DNA from: Thermosynechococcaceae cyanobacterium Okahandja
GTDB taxonomy: Bacteria; Cyanobacteriota; Cyanobacteriia; Thermosynechococcales; Thermosynechococcaceae
Direction of reading: 5' to 3'
DNA length: 64,000 nt
NCBI GenBank assembly: GCA_041530395.1
Contig: CP136945.1
Location: 1,240,001 to 1,304,000, forward strand
Shown here: positions 53,761 through 63,299 of the stretch, piece after piece
Position numbering within the stretch: position 1 is the first letter of the stretch
How the letters are laid out: each line of letters begins with the position of its first letter
Program-made: the position numbers and the translations under genes
The notes under the pieces: model-generated
The model's input: the letters and a program-made list of their open reading frames with translations, nothing else
Told to the model about the DNA's origin: nothing
Database searches by the model: none

Positions 53761-54927
53761 ATGACCCAAGCGAATGTACTTGACGTTTACGAGCCTGCAA
53801 CGAGCCCACTTGAAGATGAGGTTGCCCTTCTGAGCGACTACGGCCTTGATGCTGTGGATACGGATGACGAGGAGGGGGAAGACTTTGAGGAGGTAAGTGA
53901 CGATCTTGACGGCAAGCCCAGCAAAGGTCGTGCCAGTCGGCGGCGCACCCAAGTCAAGAAAAAGCACTACACCGAGGACTCGATTCGCCTGTACCTGCAA
54001 GAAATTGGTCGGATTCGCCTACTCCGGGCAGACGAAGAAATTGAACTGGCGCGCAAAATTGCCGACTTACTGGAAATGGAGCGGGTGCGCGATCGCCTGT
54101 GTGAAGAGCTTGGCTGCTCCCCCGAATCCTTAGAGCGGAATCCGGCTCCGTGGGCAGAGGCCTTGGGCATGTCCCTGCGGGATTTTCGCCATCGGTTGTT
54201 TGTGGGGCGCAAAGCCAAGGAAAAAATGGTGCAATCGAACCTACGGCTGGTGGTGTCGATCGCCAAAAAGTATATGAACCGGGGGTTATCCTTTCAGGAT
54301 CTGATTCAGGAGGGCAGCCTCGGGCTAATTCGGGCCGCCGAGAAATTTGATCACGAAAAGGGCTACAAGTTTTCCACCTACGCCACCTGGTGGATTCGTC
54401 AAGCCATTACCCGCGCCATTGCCGATCAGTCCCGCACGATTCGCTTGCCGGTGCACCTGTACGAAACCATTTCCCGCATTAAGAAAACCACAAAACTCCT
54501 CTCCCAAGAAATGGGGCGCAAACCCACCGAAGAGGAAATTGCCGATCGCATGGAAATGACGATCGAAAAGCTACGGTTCATTGCCAAATCGGCCCAGTTA
54601 CCAATTTCCTTGGAAACCCCGATCGGCAAAGAGGAAGACTCCCGTTTAGGGGACTTTATTGAATCCGATGGTGAAACCCCCGAAGACCAAGTCTCGAAGC
54701 ACCTGTTGCGGGAAGATTTAGAGACGGTATTGTGTACCCTTAGCCCCCGCGAGCGAGATGTGTTAAAACTGCGGTATGGTTTGGACGATGGCCGCATGAA
54801 AACCCTAGAGGAAATTGGTCAACTCTTTAACGTGACGCGGGAACGCATCCGGCAAATTGAGGCCAAAGCTCTGCGGAAGCTGCGCCATCCCAACCGCAAC
54901 AGCGTTCTGAAGGAATACATTCGCTAA
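53761..54927 (+). CDS. sigA: Primary RNA polymerase sigma factor SigA (RpoD)
   Basis: 388 residues. Acidic N terminus, region 1.2 ([16 protein letters not shown]), region 2 with [31 protein letters not shown] and [20 protein letters not shown], region 3, and region 4.2 [20 protein letters not shown]. The group 1 features and complete promoter-recognition helices favour the principal sigma factor over group 2 sigmas; a group 2 member cannot be fully excluded. Confidence 0.92.
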   Translation: MTQANVLDVYEPATSPLEDEVALLSDYGLDAVDTDDEEGEDFEEVSDDLDGKPSKGRASRRRTQVKKKHYTEDSIRLYLQEIGRIRLLRADEEIELARKIADLLEMERVRDRLCEELGCSPESLERNPAPWAEALGMSLRDFRHRLFVGRKAKEKMVQSNLRLVVSIAKKYMNRGLSFQDLIQEGSLGLIRAAEKFDHEKGYKFSTYATWWIRQAITRAIADQSRTIRLPVHLYETISRIKKTTKLLSQEMGRKPTEEEIADRMEMTIEKLRFIAKSAQLPISLETPIGKEEDSRLGDFIESDGETPEDQVSKHLLREDLETVLCTLSPRERDVLKLRYGLDDGRMKTLEEIGQLFNVTRERIRQIEAKALRKLRHPNRNSVLKEYIR

Positions 54928-54937
54928 GGAGTCCCTT

Positions 54938-55267
54938 ATGTTGCGTCCCCTCATGACTTTCACCTTGGGTGTGGCTGTGGCAACGTTGGCTACCACTCTG
55001 CCAAGTTATGGCCAAGCCTGTGCTTACCTCAAGGGATTGAGCCAAAACGCTACGAGCACCTCCTTTTTTGAGGGGGGTAAGCTGCCCCTTATCCTCGGTT
55101 TAGGGGCGGGTACGGCAGCGGCCACAGCGGTGGGGGTCACCCTCTGGCAGCGGCGCGCCCAAGCCAGCGCCAACACCTCCGCCGCTGCGTTGGAACTTGA
55201 CGTGGTGCTTCCGGAGTCCGAAGTGGCGGAGAGTTCAAACGCGGAAGACGCAACGCCCATTGCTTAA
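54938..55267 (+). CDS. Small membrane protein, unknown
   Basis: 109 residues. Hydrophobic N terminus (PLMTFTLGVAVATLATTLPS), a short polar stretch with one Cys, a second hydrophobic segment (LPLILGLGAGTAAATAVGVTL) followed by QRRAQAS, and an acidic tail. I do not recognise it. 10 nt after sigA; overlaps the next start by 8 nt. Confidence 0.6.
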   Translation: MLRPLMTFTLGVAVATLATTLPSYGQACAYLKGLSQNATSTSFFEGGKLPLILGLGAGTAAATAVGVTLWQRRAQASANTSAAALELDVVLPESEVAESSNAEDATPIA

Positions 55268-56453
55268 AACATCGGTTCAATCCGGATCATTGCTGGGGGC
55301 GATCGCCTTCAGTGTCGGGGTATTCGTTGGTTGCAGTGACATTGCCCAGTCGGATACCCCTTTACCTTTACTCGAAGCAACGCCACCGCCCGCCTTAGAT
55401 GTTGCTATTGAAACCGTAGTGGAGGGGCTAGAGCACCCTTGGGCTGTTGCTTGGCTACCCGATGGCAGTGCCCTGATTAGCGAGCGTCCGGGTCGCCTGC
55501 GCCATCTGCGTAACGGTCGCCTCGAAGCCATTACGGGCGTGCCGCCAGTACTGGCTCAGGGTCAAGGGGGGCTACTGGATGTGGCGGTTCATCCCCGCTT
55601 TGCCGAAAATGGCTGGATTTATCTGACCTATGCCCATGGCTCACCCCTTGAGAACCGCACCCGTTTGGCGCGTGGTCGCCTAGTTGAAAATCGCCTCGAA
55701 GCGGTCACAGTTTTATTTGATGTCTCCCAAGCCAAATCGGGCACCCAGCACTTTGGCTCGCGCTTGGCGTGGCTGCCGGACGGCACGCTGCTGATGGCCA
55801 TTGGCGATGGCGGCAACCCGCCTGTCGAACTCGAGGGAGCACTGATTCGCGAGCAGGCACAAAACCGGCGCAGCCACCTTGGTAAAATTATCCGCCTGAA
55901 CGAGGATGGCACCATCCCTCAGGATAATCCTTTTCGCGGTGATGCTGCCGCGGTGCCTGAACTCTGGAGCTATGGCCACCGCAATATTCAGGGGCTAGCT
56001 TATGATGCCGCAAGGGACACCCTATGGGCAACGGAGCATGGTTCCCTAGGGGGCGATGAACTGAATCGAATTGAACGCGGTGCCAACTACGGCTGGCCGG
56101 TGGTGACCTACAGCCGCGAGTACTGGGGTGCCGAAATTACCCAAGAGCGTCGCCGCGATGGCATGGTGGATCCCTTGGTGGTGTGGACACCGGCCATTGC
56201 TCCCTCTGGTTTGGCGGTGTACCACGGCGATCGCGTCCGCCAATGGCAAGGTGCTCTCTTTGCGGGTGGGTTAGTGTCACGGGATGTGCGTAAGCTACAG
56301 GTTGCCCCCGACCAGCAGTTGACCAGTGTGGGTCGCATTCCCATTGGGCAGCGCGTGCGGGATGTGCGGCAAGGGCCGGACGGTTATTTGTACGTTCTCA
56401 CCGATGATCCGGTCAATGGTCGGCTGCTGCGCCTGCGCCCGGCCAGTCCCTAG
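55260..56453 (+). CDS. PQQ-type aldose sugar dehydrogenase (lipoprotein)
   Basis: 397 residues from a TTG at 55260. Lipobox at LLGAIAFSVGVFVGC. Six-bladed propeller: VEGLEHPWAVAWLPDGSALIS, GLLDVAVHPRFAENGWIYLTYA, GSRLAWLPDGTLLMAIGDGG, ELWSYGHRNIQGLAYD and LWATEHGSLGGDELNRI. These are the YliI/soluble PQQ glucose dehydrogenase motifs, with the catalytic-type His in QHFGSRL. Whether PQQ is available in cyanobacteria is unclear. The frame is open further upstream (55197), inside the previous gene. Confidence 0.82.
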   Translation: MLKTSVQSGSLLGAIAFSVGVFVGCSDIAQSDTPLPLLEATPPPALDVAIETVVEGLEHPWAVAWLPDGSALISERPGRLRHLRNGRLEAITGVPPVLAQGQGGLLDVAVHPRFAENGWIYLTYAHGSPLENRTRLARGRLVENRLEAVTVLFDVSQAKSGTQHFGSRLAWLPDGTLLMAIGDGGNPPVELEGALIREQAQNRRSHLGKIIRLNEDGTIPQDNPFRGDAAAVPELWSYGHRNIQGLAYDAARDTLWATEHGSLGGDELNRIERGANYGWPVVTYSREYWGAEITQERRRDGMVDPLVVWTPAIAPSGLAVYHGDRVRQWQGALFAGGLVSRDVRKLQVAPDQQLTSVGRIPIGQRVRDVRQGPDGYLYVLTDDPVNGRLLRLRPASP

Positions 56454-56462
56454 GTTGGTACA

Positions 56463-57143
56463 TTAGCTGCGAGCAACAACAGTCCAATGGCGATCCGAGG
56501 TGGCCTGAACCCGCAGCTTTCGGGGCGGTTGGGGCAGGGTGGTGATCATTGTCTGAATCTCGTCCACCGTCAAGGCGGCATGGAGCGAGTCGGCAAAAAG
56601 TCCGCGTTGCTCCTCATTCGCGTCTTGGGCGTAGGTTTGCACAAGGGTATGGAGGTGTGCAAGGGTGGCCGGGCGTGCTAAATCCCGCAGAAAGAGTAGC
56701 CCCCCGGGTTGCAGCACCCGCAGCATTTCCACCAGAGCGGGGCGCGGATCCGCGAGGTGGTGGATGAGGCTGTTACTGATGACAACGGCAAACGAACCAT
56801 CGGCAAAGGGTAGGGCTTTGGCATCGCACTGGCAGAGGGTGATGTTAGGGAGCGTCAAGGTCTGAACGTGGCTGTGGGCGATCGCCAGCATTGCCGCACT
56901 CAGATCCGTCGCGGTAATCTGCCATTGAGGGTAGCGTTGACTCAGTTGTTGGGGGATGCGTGCTGTCCCCGTTCCCACATCCAAGAGGGTCAGGGGCTGG
57001 TGAGGGTCAGGGAGTTCAGCCAGCAAGTCCTCGCAAAAGGCGGTATTGACGGCACGAAAATCCATGGCATCGTAGGCGGCTGCGGTGGCGGGGGTCTCCA
57101 TGACCTCTGGCTCTAGCACCCGCGGTAAGTGTCCACTCATCAT
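56463..57143 (-). CDS. Class I SAM-dependent methyltransferase
   Basis: 226 residues. SAM-binding motif LLDVGTGTARIPQQL, ITATDLSAAMLAIA, LPFADGSFAVVISNSLIHHLADP, and LRVLQPGGLLFLRDLARP. Substrate unknown. Faces the gatA gene divergently; a 10 nt gap separates it from the convergent dehydrogenase gene. Confidence 0.87.
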   Translation of the reverse strand: MMSGHLPRVLEPEVMETPATAAAYDAMDFRAVNTAFCEDLLAELPDPHQPLTLLDVGTGTARIPQQLSQRYPQWQITATDLSAAMLAIAHSHVQTLTLPNITLCQCDAKALPFADGSFAVVISNSLIHHLADPRPALVEMLRVLQPGGLLFLRDLARPATLAHLHTLVQTYAQDANEEQRGLFADSLHAALTVDEIQTMITTLPQPPRKLRVQATSDRHWTVVARS

Positions 57144-57294
57144 GCCAACTCTATAGCTCCTGCTCCTGTGGGCATTCTAGCGAATTCAGAACCATGGCAC
57201 CGCCGCTAAAGCCCATCAGCGAGTACACTGAGAACTGGTGCTTGTAGGGTTTCGCCCATACCGCCAGTGTTGCGTCAGTTAGGAAAACCACGTT

Positions 57295-58746
57295 ATGTCA
57301 GTGATTCAGGAGCTTCATCGGCAATTGGTTCAAAAAGAACGATCCGCGACTGAAATCACCCAAGCCTACTTAGATCGGATTCAGGCTTTAGAGCCAACCC
57401 TGCACAGTTTTTTAACGGTTACGAGCGATCGCGCCCTTGCCCAAGCAGCAGCAGTCGATGCCCAAATTGCGGCTGGGGCAGAGATTGGCCTGCTCAGCGG
57501 CATTCCCTTGGCCATCAAAGACAACCTCTGTACCAATGGCATCCGCACCACCTGCGCCTCCAAAATGCTAGAGCACTTTGTGCCCCCCTACGAGTCCACC
57601 GTGACCGCCAAACTACAGGCGGCTGGGGCTATCTGCCTCGGCAAAACTAACTTAGACGAGTTTGCCATGGGCAGTTCTACTGAAAACTCGGCCTTTGGCT
57701 TGACGGCTAATCCTTGGAATCCTGAGTGTGTTCCGGGCGGTTCCTCGGGTGGTTCGGCTGCGGCAGTGGCCGCCGGTGAATGTGCGGCAGCCCTTGGTTC
57801 TGATACCGGTGGCTCCATTCGCCAACCTGCGGCGTTTTGCGGCGTTGTGGGGCTAAAGCCCACCTATGGCTTGGTGTCGCGCTATGGTTTGGTGGCCTAC
57901 GCCTCCTCCCTCGATCAAGTGGGCCCCCTCGCTCCAACGGTGACCGATGCTGCCATTTTGTTGGGGGCGATCGCGGGTCACGATCCGCGGGATGCCACCA
58001 GCCTCAAGGTCGCTATCCCCGACTATACCCAAGCCCTCCAGCCTGATCTCAAAGGGCTACGGGTGGGTGTCATTGCAGAAACCATTGGCGAAGGACTACA
58101 ACCCGAAGTTAAAACAGCCCTAGAGGCTGCCCTACAAACCTTCAAGGAGCTTGGGGCAACCGTTAGCGAACTCTCCTGCCCCCGTTTTGCCTACGGTCTG
58201 CCCACCTACTACATCATTGCGCCGTCGGAAGCTTCAGCCAACTTAGCCCGTTACGATGGTGTGAACTTCGGCTTCCGGGTTGAAAATGCCGCCGACCTGT
58301 TGGAAATGTACACCCAAAGCCGCGCCCAAGGCTTTGGTGCCGAGGTTAAACGGCGGATTATGATCGGCACTTACGCCCTTTCGGCAGGCTATTACGATGC
58401 CTATTACCTGCGCGCCCAAAAAGTACGCACTCTGATCAAAGAGGATTTTGCCCAAGCCTTTGAGCAGGTGGATATTCTGGTTTGCCCAACTGCCCCCACC
58501 ACCGCCTTCAAAGCAGGCGAAAAAACCGCTGACCCCCTAAGTATGTACCTGTCAGACTTGATGACCATCCCGGTTAACCTCGCAGGGCTACCGGGGCTGA
58601 GCCTCCCCTGCGGCTTTGATGACGCAGGGTTACCCATTGGTCTGCAACTGATTGGCAACGCCCTACAGGAACCCACCCTCTTCCGGGCTGCCTACGCCTA
58701 CGAGCAGGCAACCCCATGGCACCAGCGGCAACCCAGCCTAGAATGA
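57295..58746 (+). CDS. gatA: Glutamyl-tRNA(Gln) amidotransferase subunit A
   Basis: 483 residues, full length. Amidase signature family: catalytic Lys in [14 protein letters not shown], and [15 protein letters not shown] with the Ser residues; [24 protein letters not shown]. It releases ammonia from glutamine for GatB to make Gln-tRNA(Gln) from Glu-tRNA(Gln). The C-terminal [15 protein letters not shown] is close to the normal family end. The TGA at 58744-58746 coincides with the tip of the TnpB element. Confidence 0.95.
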   Translation: MSVIQELHRQLVQKERSATEITQAYLDRIQALEPTLHSFLTVTSDRALAQAAAVDAQIAAGAEIGLLSGIPLAIKDNLCTNGIRTTCASKMLEHFVPPYESTVTAKLQAAGAICLGKTNLDEFAMGSSTENSAFGLTANPWNPECVPGGSSGGSAAAVAAGECAAALGSDTGGSIRQPAAFCGVVGLKPTYGLVSRYGLVAYASSLDQVGPLAPTVTDAAILLGAIAGHDPRDATSLKVAIPDYTQALQPDLKGLRVGVIAETIGEGLQPEVKTALEAALQTFKELGATVSELSCPRFAYGLPTYYIIAPSEASANLARYDGVNFGFRVENAADLLEMYTQSRAQGFGAEVKRRIMIGTYALSAGYYDAYYLRAQKVRTLIKEDFAQAFEQVDILVCPTAPTTAFKAGEKTADPLSMYLSDLMTIPVNLAGLPGLSLPCGFDDAGLPIGLQLIGNALQEPTLFRAAYAYEQATPWHQRQPSLE

Positions 58747-58900
58747 ACTACCCCACCGCACAGGCGGATAGGGTTTCTAAGACCCCAGATTCCACCGTAG
58801 CAGAGGATTTCCGTCTCTTCTTCTGCCCTAGTTGCTTCATCGAACCCGTATGCTTACGAGTCTCCGAAGTAGAGCTAAGACATCCAAGACTAACGAGGGT
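58744..58900 (-). ncRNA. Putative reRNA (omega-RNA) region at the right end of the TnpB element
   Basis: In TnpB systems the guide RNA comes from the 3' end of tnpB through the right end and continues into flanking DNA, which is the guide. Here the scaffold would be minus-strand 58900-58744, including the hairpin at 58773-58751; the guide would be the last 16-20 nt of gatA read in reverse. The 5' limit is arbitrary. Confidence 0.5.
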
Positions 58901-60103
58901 CGTTCCAACCCCCGGTTGCTGATTCGTTGCAACCTTGTACATCACCATCGCAGCTCCCTTGTCTCTGGAAATCTCAAAACCACAGTCAGAACAAACGTGG
59001 TAACGATTCCCCAGTTCAGCCCATTCTTGGTGAACGGCTCCACACTTAGGACAACGCTGCGATGGTTTGATTTCGCGTGTTGGAAGCTGCAACACCAACC
59101 CACCTTTCTCCTCAATCTTGTACGAGAGCATCCTGTTGAGAGTCCCAAAACCGACCGAGAGAATCGATTTGTTGAGTCCTGCTTTTTGCTTCTTACGCTG
59201 ACTTCCTTTCTTTGCAGCACGGGTCATCCCTTTTGTATTCAGCTTTTCAGTCACTCCGATGTCATAACGACGTGCAATCTCTGAAGTAACTTTGTGTTGC
59301 CAGTCTCTACGCTGACGTGCAACCTTAGCTTTTAGATTAGATTCCCGTTTGTTGATTTTCCGCCAACGACGGGAAGCCTTGACCCCTTTCTTTGGAGCGC
59401 GTTTCCGTCGTTTTTGTTTGGCAACTTTGCGAACTTGCTCTTCATTTTTATGGGTGAAACGAGGATTTTCGATTTCCTCAAAGTTAGACCCATCAAACAA
59501 CGTCAGAGCCGTTTCAGTCCCCAAGTCATAGGCCACAATCGACTGATACGACAGTTCAGACTCAGAGCCAAACTTCGGTGCGGGGGTGACAACCTCAACA
59601 GTGAATGATGCAAACCACTGGTGCTTGGACGGCTTGTAGACAATGGTTAGGGTCGTTGGAGTCCCCCAATGTTTTGCCTTTCCGCGCATCTTGACGGTGA
59701 TACCCAAATCATTCAGCTTCACCGTTCCATGCTTGCCAGTGCTGTCAACTTTCCATCCAGACTTTGCAGGATACCCCCATCCTGAGTATTTGCGAATCGA
59801 TTTGAATTTCGGCTTACCGTGCAATCCCTTGAAGAATGACTGGTATGCCAAATCAACTCGTTTCACCGTTGATTGCAGTGCTTGCGAGTGCAGCATTGCA
59901 AATTCTTCCCATTCCGCCTTGAATTCGGGCAGGAGATTTTGCTGGTCAAAGTAGGTAATCAACTTGCGATGATGCTTATACTCGAATTGACGATGCGAGA
60001 TACAAGCATTGTAGAGATAACAGTGCAAACGACGTGCCGCAAACAAGGCTTTTTCTTGCGCCTTGTTTGGATACAGTCGAAATGTCTGTTTTCTCGTTAC
60101 CAC
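58748..60103 (-). CDS. tnpB: RNA-guided endonuclease TnpB
   Basis: 451 residues, GTG start. Helical N-terminal OrfB domain (FRLYPNKAQEKALFAARRLH), RuvC-I IVAYDLGTETALTLF (Asp193), RuvC-II GVTEKLNTKGM (Glu286), zinc finger CPKC...CSDC (351/354/371/374) and RuvC-III ISRDKGAAMVMY (Asp381). All catalytic residues are present, so the nuclease could be active although its transposase is dead. TnpB cuts DNA at sites matching its reRNA guide and helps the element persist. Confidence 0.9.
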   Translation of the reverse strand: MVTRKQTFRLYPNKAQEKALFAARRLHCYLYNACISHRQFEYKHHRKLITYFDQQNLLPEFKAEWEEFAMLHSQALQSTVKRVDLAYQSFFKGLHGKPKFKSIRKYSGWGYPAKSGWKVDSTGKHGTVKLNDLGITVKMRGKAKHWGTPTTLTIVYKPSKHQWFASFTVEVVTPAPKFGSESELSYQSIVAYDLGTETALTLFDGSNFEEIENPRFTHKNEEQVRKVAKQKRRKRAPKKGVKASRRWRKINKRESNLKAKVARQRRDWQHKVTSEIARRYDIGVTEKLNTKGMTRAAKKGSQRKKQKAGLNKSILSVGFGTLNRMLSYKIEEKGGLVLQLPTREIKPSQRCPKCGAVHQEWAELGNRYHVCSDCGFEISRDKGAAMVMYKVATNQQPGVGTTLVSLGCLSSTSETRKHTGSMKQLGQKKRRKSSATVESGVLETLSACAVG

Positions 60104-60186
60104 AGGACGATTTCCTTGACCTAGTGCTGACTCGATATTTGCAACTACAATGAGTATAGCCCATTTTTTGGGACTGACTAGAAATC

Positions 60187-60355
60187 GATATGACTCAGCT
60201 TATCCACATCTAGTCGAATTCTCAGGCAACAGTTCAAGGAAGAAATCGATAAAGTCTATTGGGGAAAAGCAAAACTCTAGCATGATTCTAAGTGCATCAT
60301 TTCTTGTGGAGGTGCGCCGCTAGAGACTGTCAAAGAGTATATTCAAAGTCAATCC
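60187..60355 (+). pseudogene. Remnant of IS200/IS605 Y1 transposase tnpA (C-terminal end)
   Basis: Translation gives DMTQLIHI in one frame (60187-60210), then after a frameshift RILRQQFKEEIDKVYWGKAKL (60215-60277), a TAG, and CIISCGGAPLETVKEYIQSQ up to 60352. This follows the C-terminal part of TnpA (SxLVNxLKGxSSRxLRxxFP, WG...W, SCGG...KxYIxxQ). The catalytic Tyr and HUH regions should lie upstream and are missing or unrecognisable, so it cannot move the element. Confidence 0.75.
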
Positions 60356-60387
60356 GGTGGGAGAGCTTGCGCCCTGTCGCTATCCAT

Positions 60388-60410
60388 CCCCACCGTTTAG
60401 ACGGATGGGG
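60388..60410 (+). repeat. Left-end hairpin of the TnpB element
   Basis: CCCCA-CCG, loop TTTAGA, CGG-A-TGGGG, with a one-base bulge. Same as the right-end hairpin (58751-58773) except the loop and one base. Followed by GAATTCCGCGAGAAG, 40 nt from pstB. Confidence 0.75.
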
Positions 60411-60452
60411 AATTCCGCGAGAAGAGTTAAGACGATAGGATGATAAGGTACC

Positions 60453-61256
60453 TTAGCCAAAGCGACCGCTAACGTAGTCCATCGTGGCTTGTTCCTTAGG
60501 ACTGTTAAAGATCACGCTTGTGTTATCACACTCCACCAGATAGCCAACGCGATTGCCCTTAGCCGTTGCCTCGGCATTAAAAAACGCGGTGCGATCGCTC
60601 ACACGGGTGGCCTGCTGCATATTGTGGGTCACAATCACAATCGTGTAGTCCTGCTTTAACTCATGGATTAACTCCTCCACCTTAAGGGTAGAGATAGGAT
60701 CCAAGGCAGAGCAGGGTTCATCCATCAAAATCACGTCCGGTCGCGTGGCGATTGTCCGGGCAATACACAGCCGCTGTTGCTGCCCCCCCGACAAAGACAA
60801 GCCACTTTCTTTGAGCTTATCCTTCACTTCATCCCAGAGAGCCGCTTGACGGAGAGAGGTTTCCACCAGTTCGTCAAGGTCACCCTTGTACTTGTTGACT
60901 CGCGCCCCAAAAACCACATTGTCGTAGATTGACTTTGGAAAGGGATTGGGTTTTTGAAAGACCATCCCAATCCGTCGCCGCACCTCAACCGGATCCACCG
61001 TTTTATCGTAGAGATCTTTGTCATGGTAGGTGATTTTGCCTTCAACACGAGCGCCCGGAACTAAATCATTCATCCGGTTAAAACAGCGCAACAGCGTACT
61101 CTTGCCGCAACCCGAAGGGCCAATGAGAGCCGTGACTTGGTTGGCATAGATATCGAGGGTGATATCCCGCACCGCCTTGAAGGAGCCATAGAAAATCGAG
61201 GCATTCCTAACTGCAAACACCGTCTTGGGCTGAGGACTCGTGGAATTACTTTCCAT
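60453..61256 (-). CDS. pstB: Phosphate ABC transporter ATPase PstB
   Basis: 267 residues from ATG 61256; the frame is open ten codons further but the AAGG ribosome site supports this ATG. Walker [16 protein letters not shown], PstB-type [14 protein letters not shown], signature [18 protein letters not shown], Walker [15 protein letters not shown]-loop IVTHNMQQA. It powers high-affinity phosphate uptake. Last gene of pstSCAB. Confidence 0.95.
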   Translation of the reverse strand: MESNSTSPQPKTVFAVRNASIFYGSFKAVRDITLDIYANQVTALIGPSGCGKSTLLRCFNRMNDLVPGARVEGKITYHDKDLYDKTVDPVEVRRRIGMVFQKPNPFPKSIYDNVVFGARVNKYKGDLDELVETSLRQAALWDEVKDKLKESGLSLSGGQQQRLCIARTIATRPDVILMDEPCSALDPISTLKVEELIHELKQDYTIVIVTHNMQQATRVSDRTAFFNAEATAKGNRVGYLVECDNTSVIFNSPKEQATMDYVSGRFG

Positions 61257-61308
61257 GGAAAAACTACCTTGGTTACTGATTAACAAACAACATCACCAAC
61301 ACCAACCC

Positions 61309-62202
61309 CTAATAGACCCGCTTGCGGGTAAGAAAACGTGAGGTAACGCTGACCAACAGGATGATAGCCAAAAGTACTAAGGCTCCTGCCCATGCCAGTT
61401 CTTGCTGGGGCCTGTAGGGGATAATGGCAAAGAAATAGACCTGCACCGACAGGGTGGCAATAGGGCGAAATAAGTCCGTTGACCAAAAGTTATTATTCAA
61501 TGCCGTAAAGAGCAAAGGAGCCGCTTCGCCACCGGCACGGGCAACCGCTAAGGTGACGGCGGTAGCAATCGAGGGCAACGCCGCCGGCAACACCACACGA
61601 CTGACCGTTTCAAAGCGGGTGGCTCCCAAGCCAAAGGCCGCTAAGCGAACCTCCTCTGGCACCAAAACCAGACCTTCCTCGGTGGTGCGCATCACAATCG
61701 GCAGCATGACGACCGATAGCGCCACCCCACCCGCAAAGGCACTAAAACTGCCCATCGTCATCACCACAATCGTGTAGGCAAATAGCCCGGCAATGATTGC
61801 TGGCACCCCACTCAAGACGTTGGCCGAAAACCGTACCCAGTAAGCAATTTTGCTGCCGCGACCAAATTCCGAGAGCCACACGGCCCCTAGTACCCCAATC
61901 GGGACACTAATGGCAACGGCAACTGCCAGCACAATCAGCGTTCCCACGATGGCATTCCCGAGGCCGCCACCACTAAGTCCGGGCGGGGGGGGCAGTTTCG
62001 TAAAAAGATCGAGGTTAATGAGGGGCAACCCCTTTTCTGCCACATTGATGACAATCGCCGCAAGGGGAATCACTGCAATGACTGCAAACAGACCCGTCAG
62101 GCCGGTCATGAATATGCCAAAGAGGTTGCGCATCGATGTCCAGACTTTTTCAAGTTGAACGCTGCTTGGCTCCGGCATCTTTGGCTGGCTTAAACCCGTC
62201 AT
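61309..62202 (-). CDS. pstA: Phosphate ABC transporter permease PstA
   Basis: 297 residues. Six membrane helices and the BPD-transp motif EEVRLAAFGLGATRFETVSRVVLP (EAA loop). PstA-type features include GLSGGGLGNAIVGTL and GEAAPLLFTALNNNFW. 10 nt after pstC. Confidence 0.95.
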   Translation of the reverse strand: MTGLSQPKMPEPSSVQLEKVWTSMRNLFGIFMTGLTGLFAVIAVIPLAAIVINVAEKGLPLINLDLFTKLPPPPGLSGGGLGNAIVGTLIVLAVAVAISVPIGVLGAVWLSEFGRGSKIAYWVRFSANVLSGVPAIIAGLFAYTIVVMTMGSFSAFAGGVALSVVMLPIVMRTTEEGLVLVPEEVRLAAFGLGATRFETVSRVVLPAALPSIATAVTLAVARAGGEAAPLLFTALNNNFWSTDLFRPIATLSVQVYFFAIIPYRPQQELAWAGALVLLAIILLVSVTSRFLTRKRVY

Positions 62203-62212
62203 TTTTGGCTAC

Positions 62213-63175
62213 CTATCGCTCAACATTCTGGAATTTTTTAATGATGATTTCTGCCAAGATATTGACGATGAGCGTCAATATCATCAGCACCAAGCCTGCG
62301 TAGAGGAGCGCCGCCACCTGTTCCCGCCCTGCTTCGCCAAATTGAGAGGCAATCAGGGATGCAATGGTGGATCCCGGCTCTAGGATGGAAATGTTAATGC
62401 GGTTGGCATTGCCCACCAGCATAGCTGCGGCCATGGTTTCCCCCATCGCTCGGCCAAGTGCCAGCATAATGGACCCAACAATACCGGAGAACCCAGCGGG
62501 AATTAGCACCCGCAAAATGGTTTCCCAGCGGGTGGCTCCCAAAGCCATCGCCCCTTGACGCAGATGGGGGGGCAGCGAGACCAAGGTGCCACGGGAAATA
62601 GAGGTAATCAGGGGCAAAATCATAAAAGCCAGCACCAGCCCCAAGGTTAGGATACTGTTGCCCCGAGGACTGGAGCTAAAGAGGGGGATCCACCCCAAGT
62701 AATTGCTCAGAAATCTATAAAATGGCGCTAAAAAAGGGATCAGCACAAAGATCCCCCACAGACCAATCACAACGCTGGGAATAGCCGCGAGCAATTCAAT
62801 GGCAAAGGCAATGGGGGTACTGACAAACGTGGGTAAAAAGTCTTCACTCAGGAAAACCGCAATCCCTAACCCAAGGGGCACCGCCACTAACAGGGCAATG
62901 ATGGCACTGACAAGGGTGCCGTAAATTTGCGGCAGTACCCCATAAATATTTCGCACCGGATCCCATGTGGTGCTGGCTAAAAAGCCGAGGCCAAATTTTT
63001 GTATTGCGGGCAGTGCGGTTATGCCAATCTGAATAACAATCCAGCCTAAGGCCACTGCGATCGCAAGGGCAAAGGCCATAGTGATGTAATAGAACGCTTG
63101 ATCGAGGTAGTAGCGTGTATTTTTCTTCGCTTCGATCGCGGTTGAATCGGTAGCCGTAGTGTCCGAGAGAGTCAT
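62213..63175 (-). CDS. pstC: Phosphate ABC transporter permease PstC
   Basis: 320 residues. Six or seven membrane helices. FGLGFLASTTWDPVRNIYGVLPQIYGTL, AIELLAAIPSVVIGLWGIFVL and EAA loop HLRQGAMALGATRWETILRVLIP. Upstream on the same strand is pstS, separated by a region with a strong hairpin. Confidence 0.95.
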   Translation of the reverse strand: MTLSDTTATDSTAIEAKKNTRYYLDQAFYYITMAFALAIAVALGWIVIQIGITALPAIQKFGLGFLASTTWDPVRNIYGVLPQIYGTLVSAIIALLVAVPLGLGIAVFLSEDFLPTFVSTPIAFAIELLAAIPSVVIGLWGIFVLIPFLAPFYRFLSNYLGWIPLFSSSPRGNSILTLGLVLAFMILPLITSISRGTLVSLPPHLRQGAMALGATRWETILRVLIPAGFSGIVGSIMLALGRAMGETMAAAMLVGNANRINISILEPGSTIASLIASQFGEAGREQVAALLYAGLVLMILTLIVNILAEIIIKKFQNVER

Positions 63176-63265
63176 AACTCTATCCTAGGGTAGGCGGTTC
63201 GCAATAGAAAGGATTGACATCGTGACATGGTTTAATCCTAGGCTGTTCACTACCTAGATAAGCAT

Positions 63266-63288
63266 GGGGGGAACACAAGATTCCCCCC
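63266..63288 (-). terminator. Hairpin between pstS and pstC
   Basis: GGGGGGAA/TTCCCCCC perfect 8 bp stem with a 7 nt loop, 11 nt after the pstS stop. No T-run follows on the minus strand, so it is more likely a partial terminator or an mRNA-stabilising stem that raises pstS expression over the membrane genes. Confidence 0.7.
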
Positions 63289-63299
63289 ACTCTTAAGAA

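Larger units (their letters stand above)
58744..60420 (-). mobile_element. IS200/IS605-family element with tnpB and decayed tnpA
   Basis: Divergent layout: tnpB on the minus strand near one end, a tnpA remnant on the plus strand near the other. The two ends carry the same plus-strand hairpin: CCCCACCG-CACAGG-CGGATAGGG (58751-58773, right end) and CCCCACCG-TTTAGA-CGGATGGGG (60388-60410, left end). It fills the gap between gatA and pstB. The right tip reads TTCA on the minus strand. Left tip uncertain (60411-60440). Confidence 0.85.
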
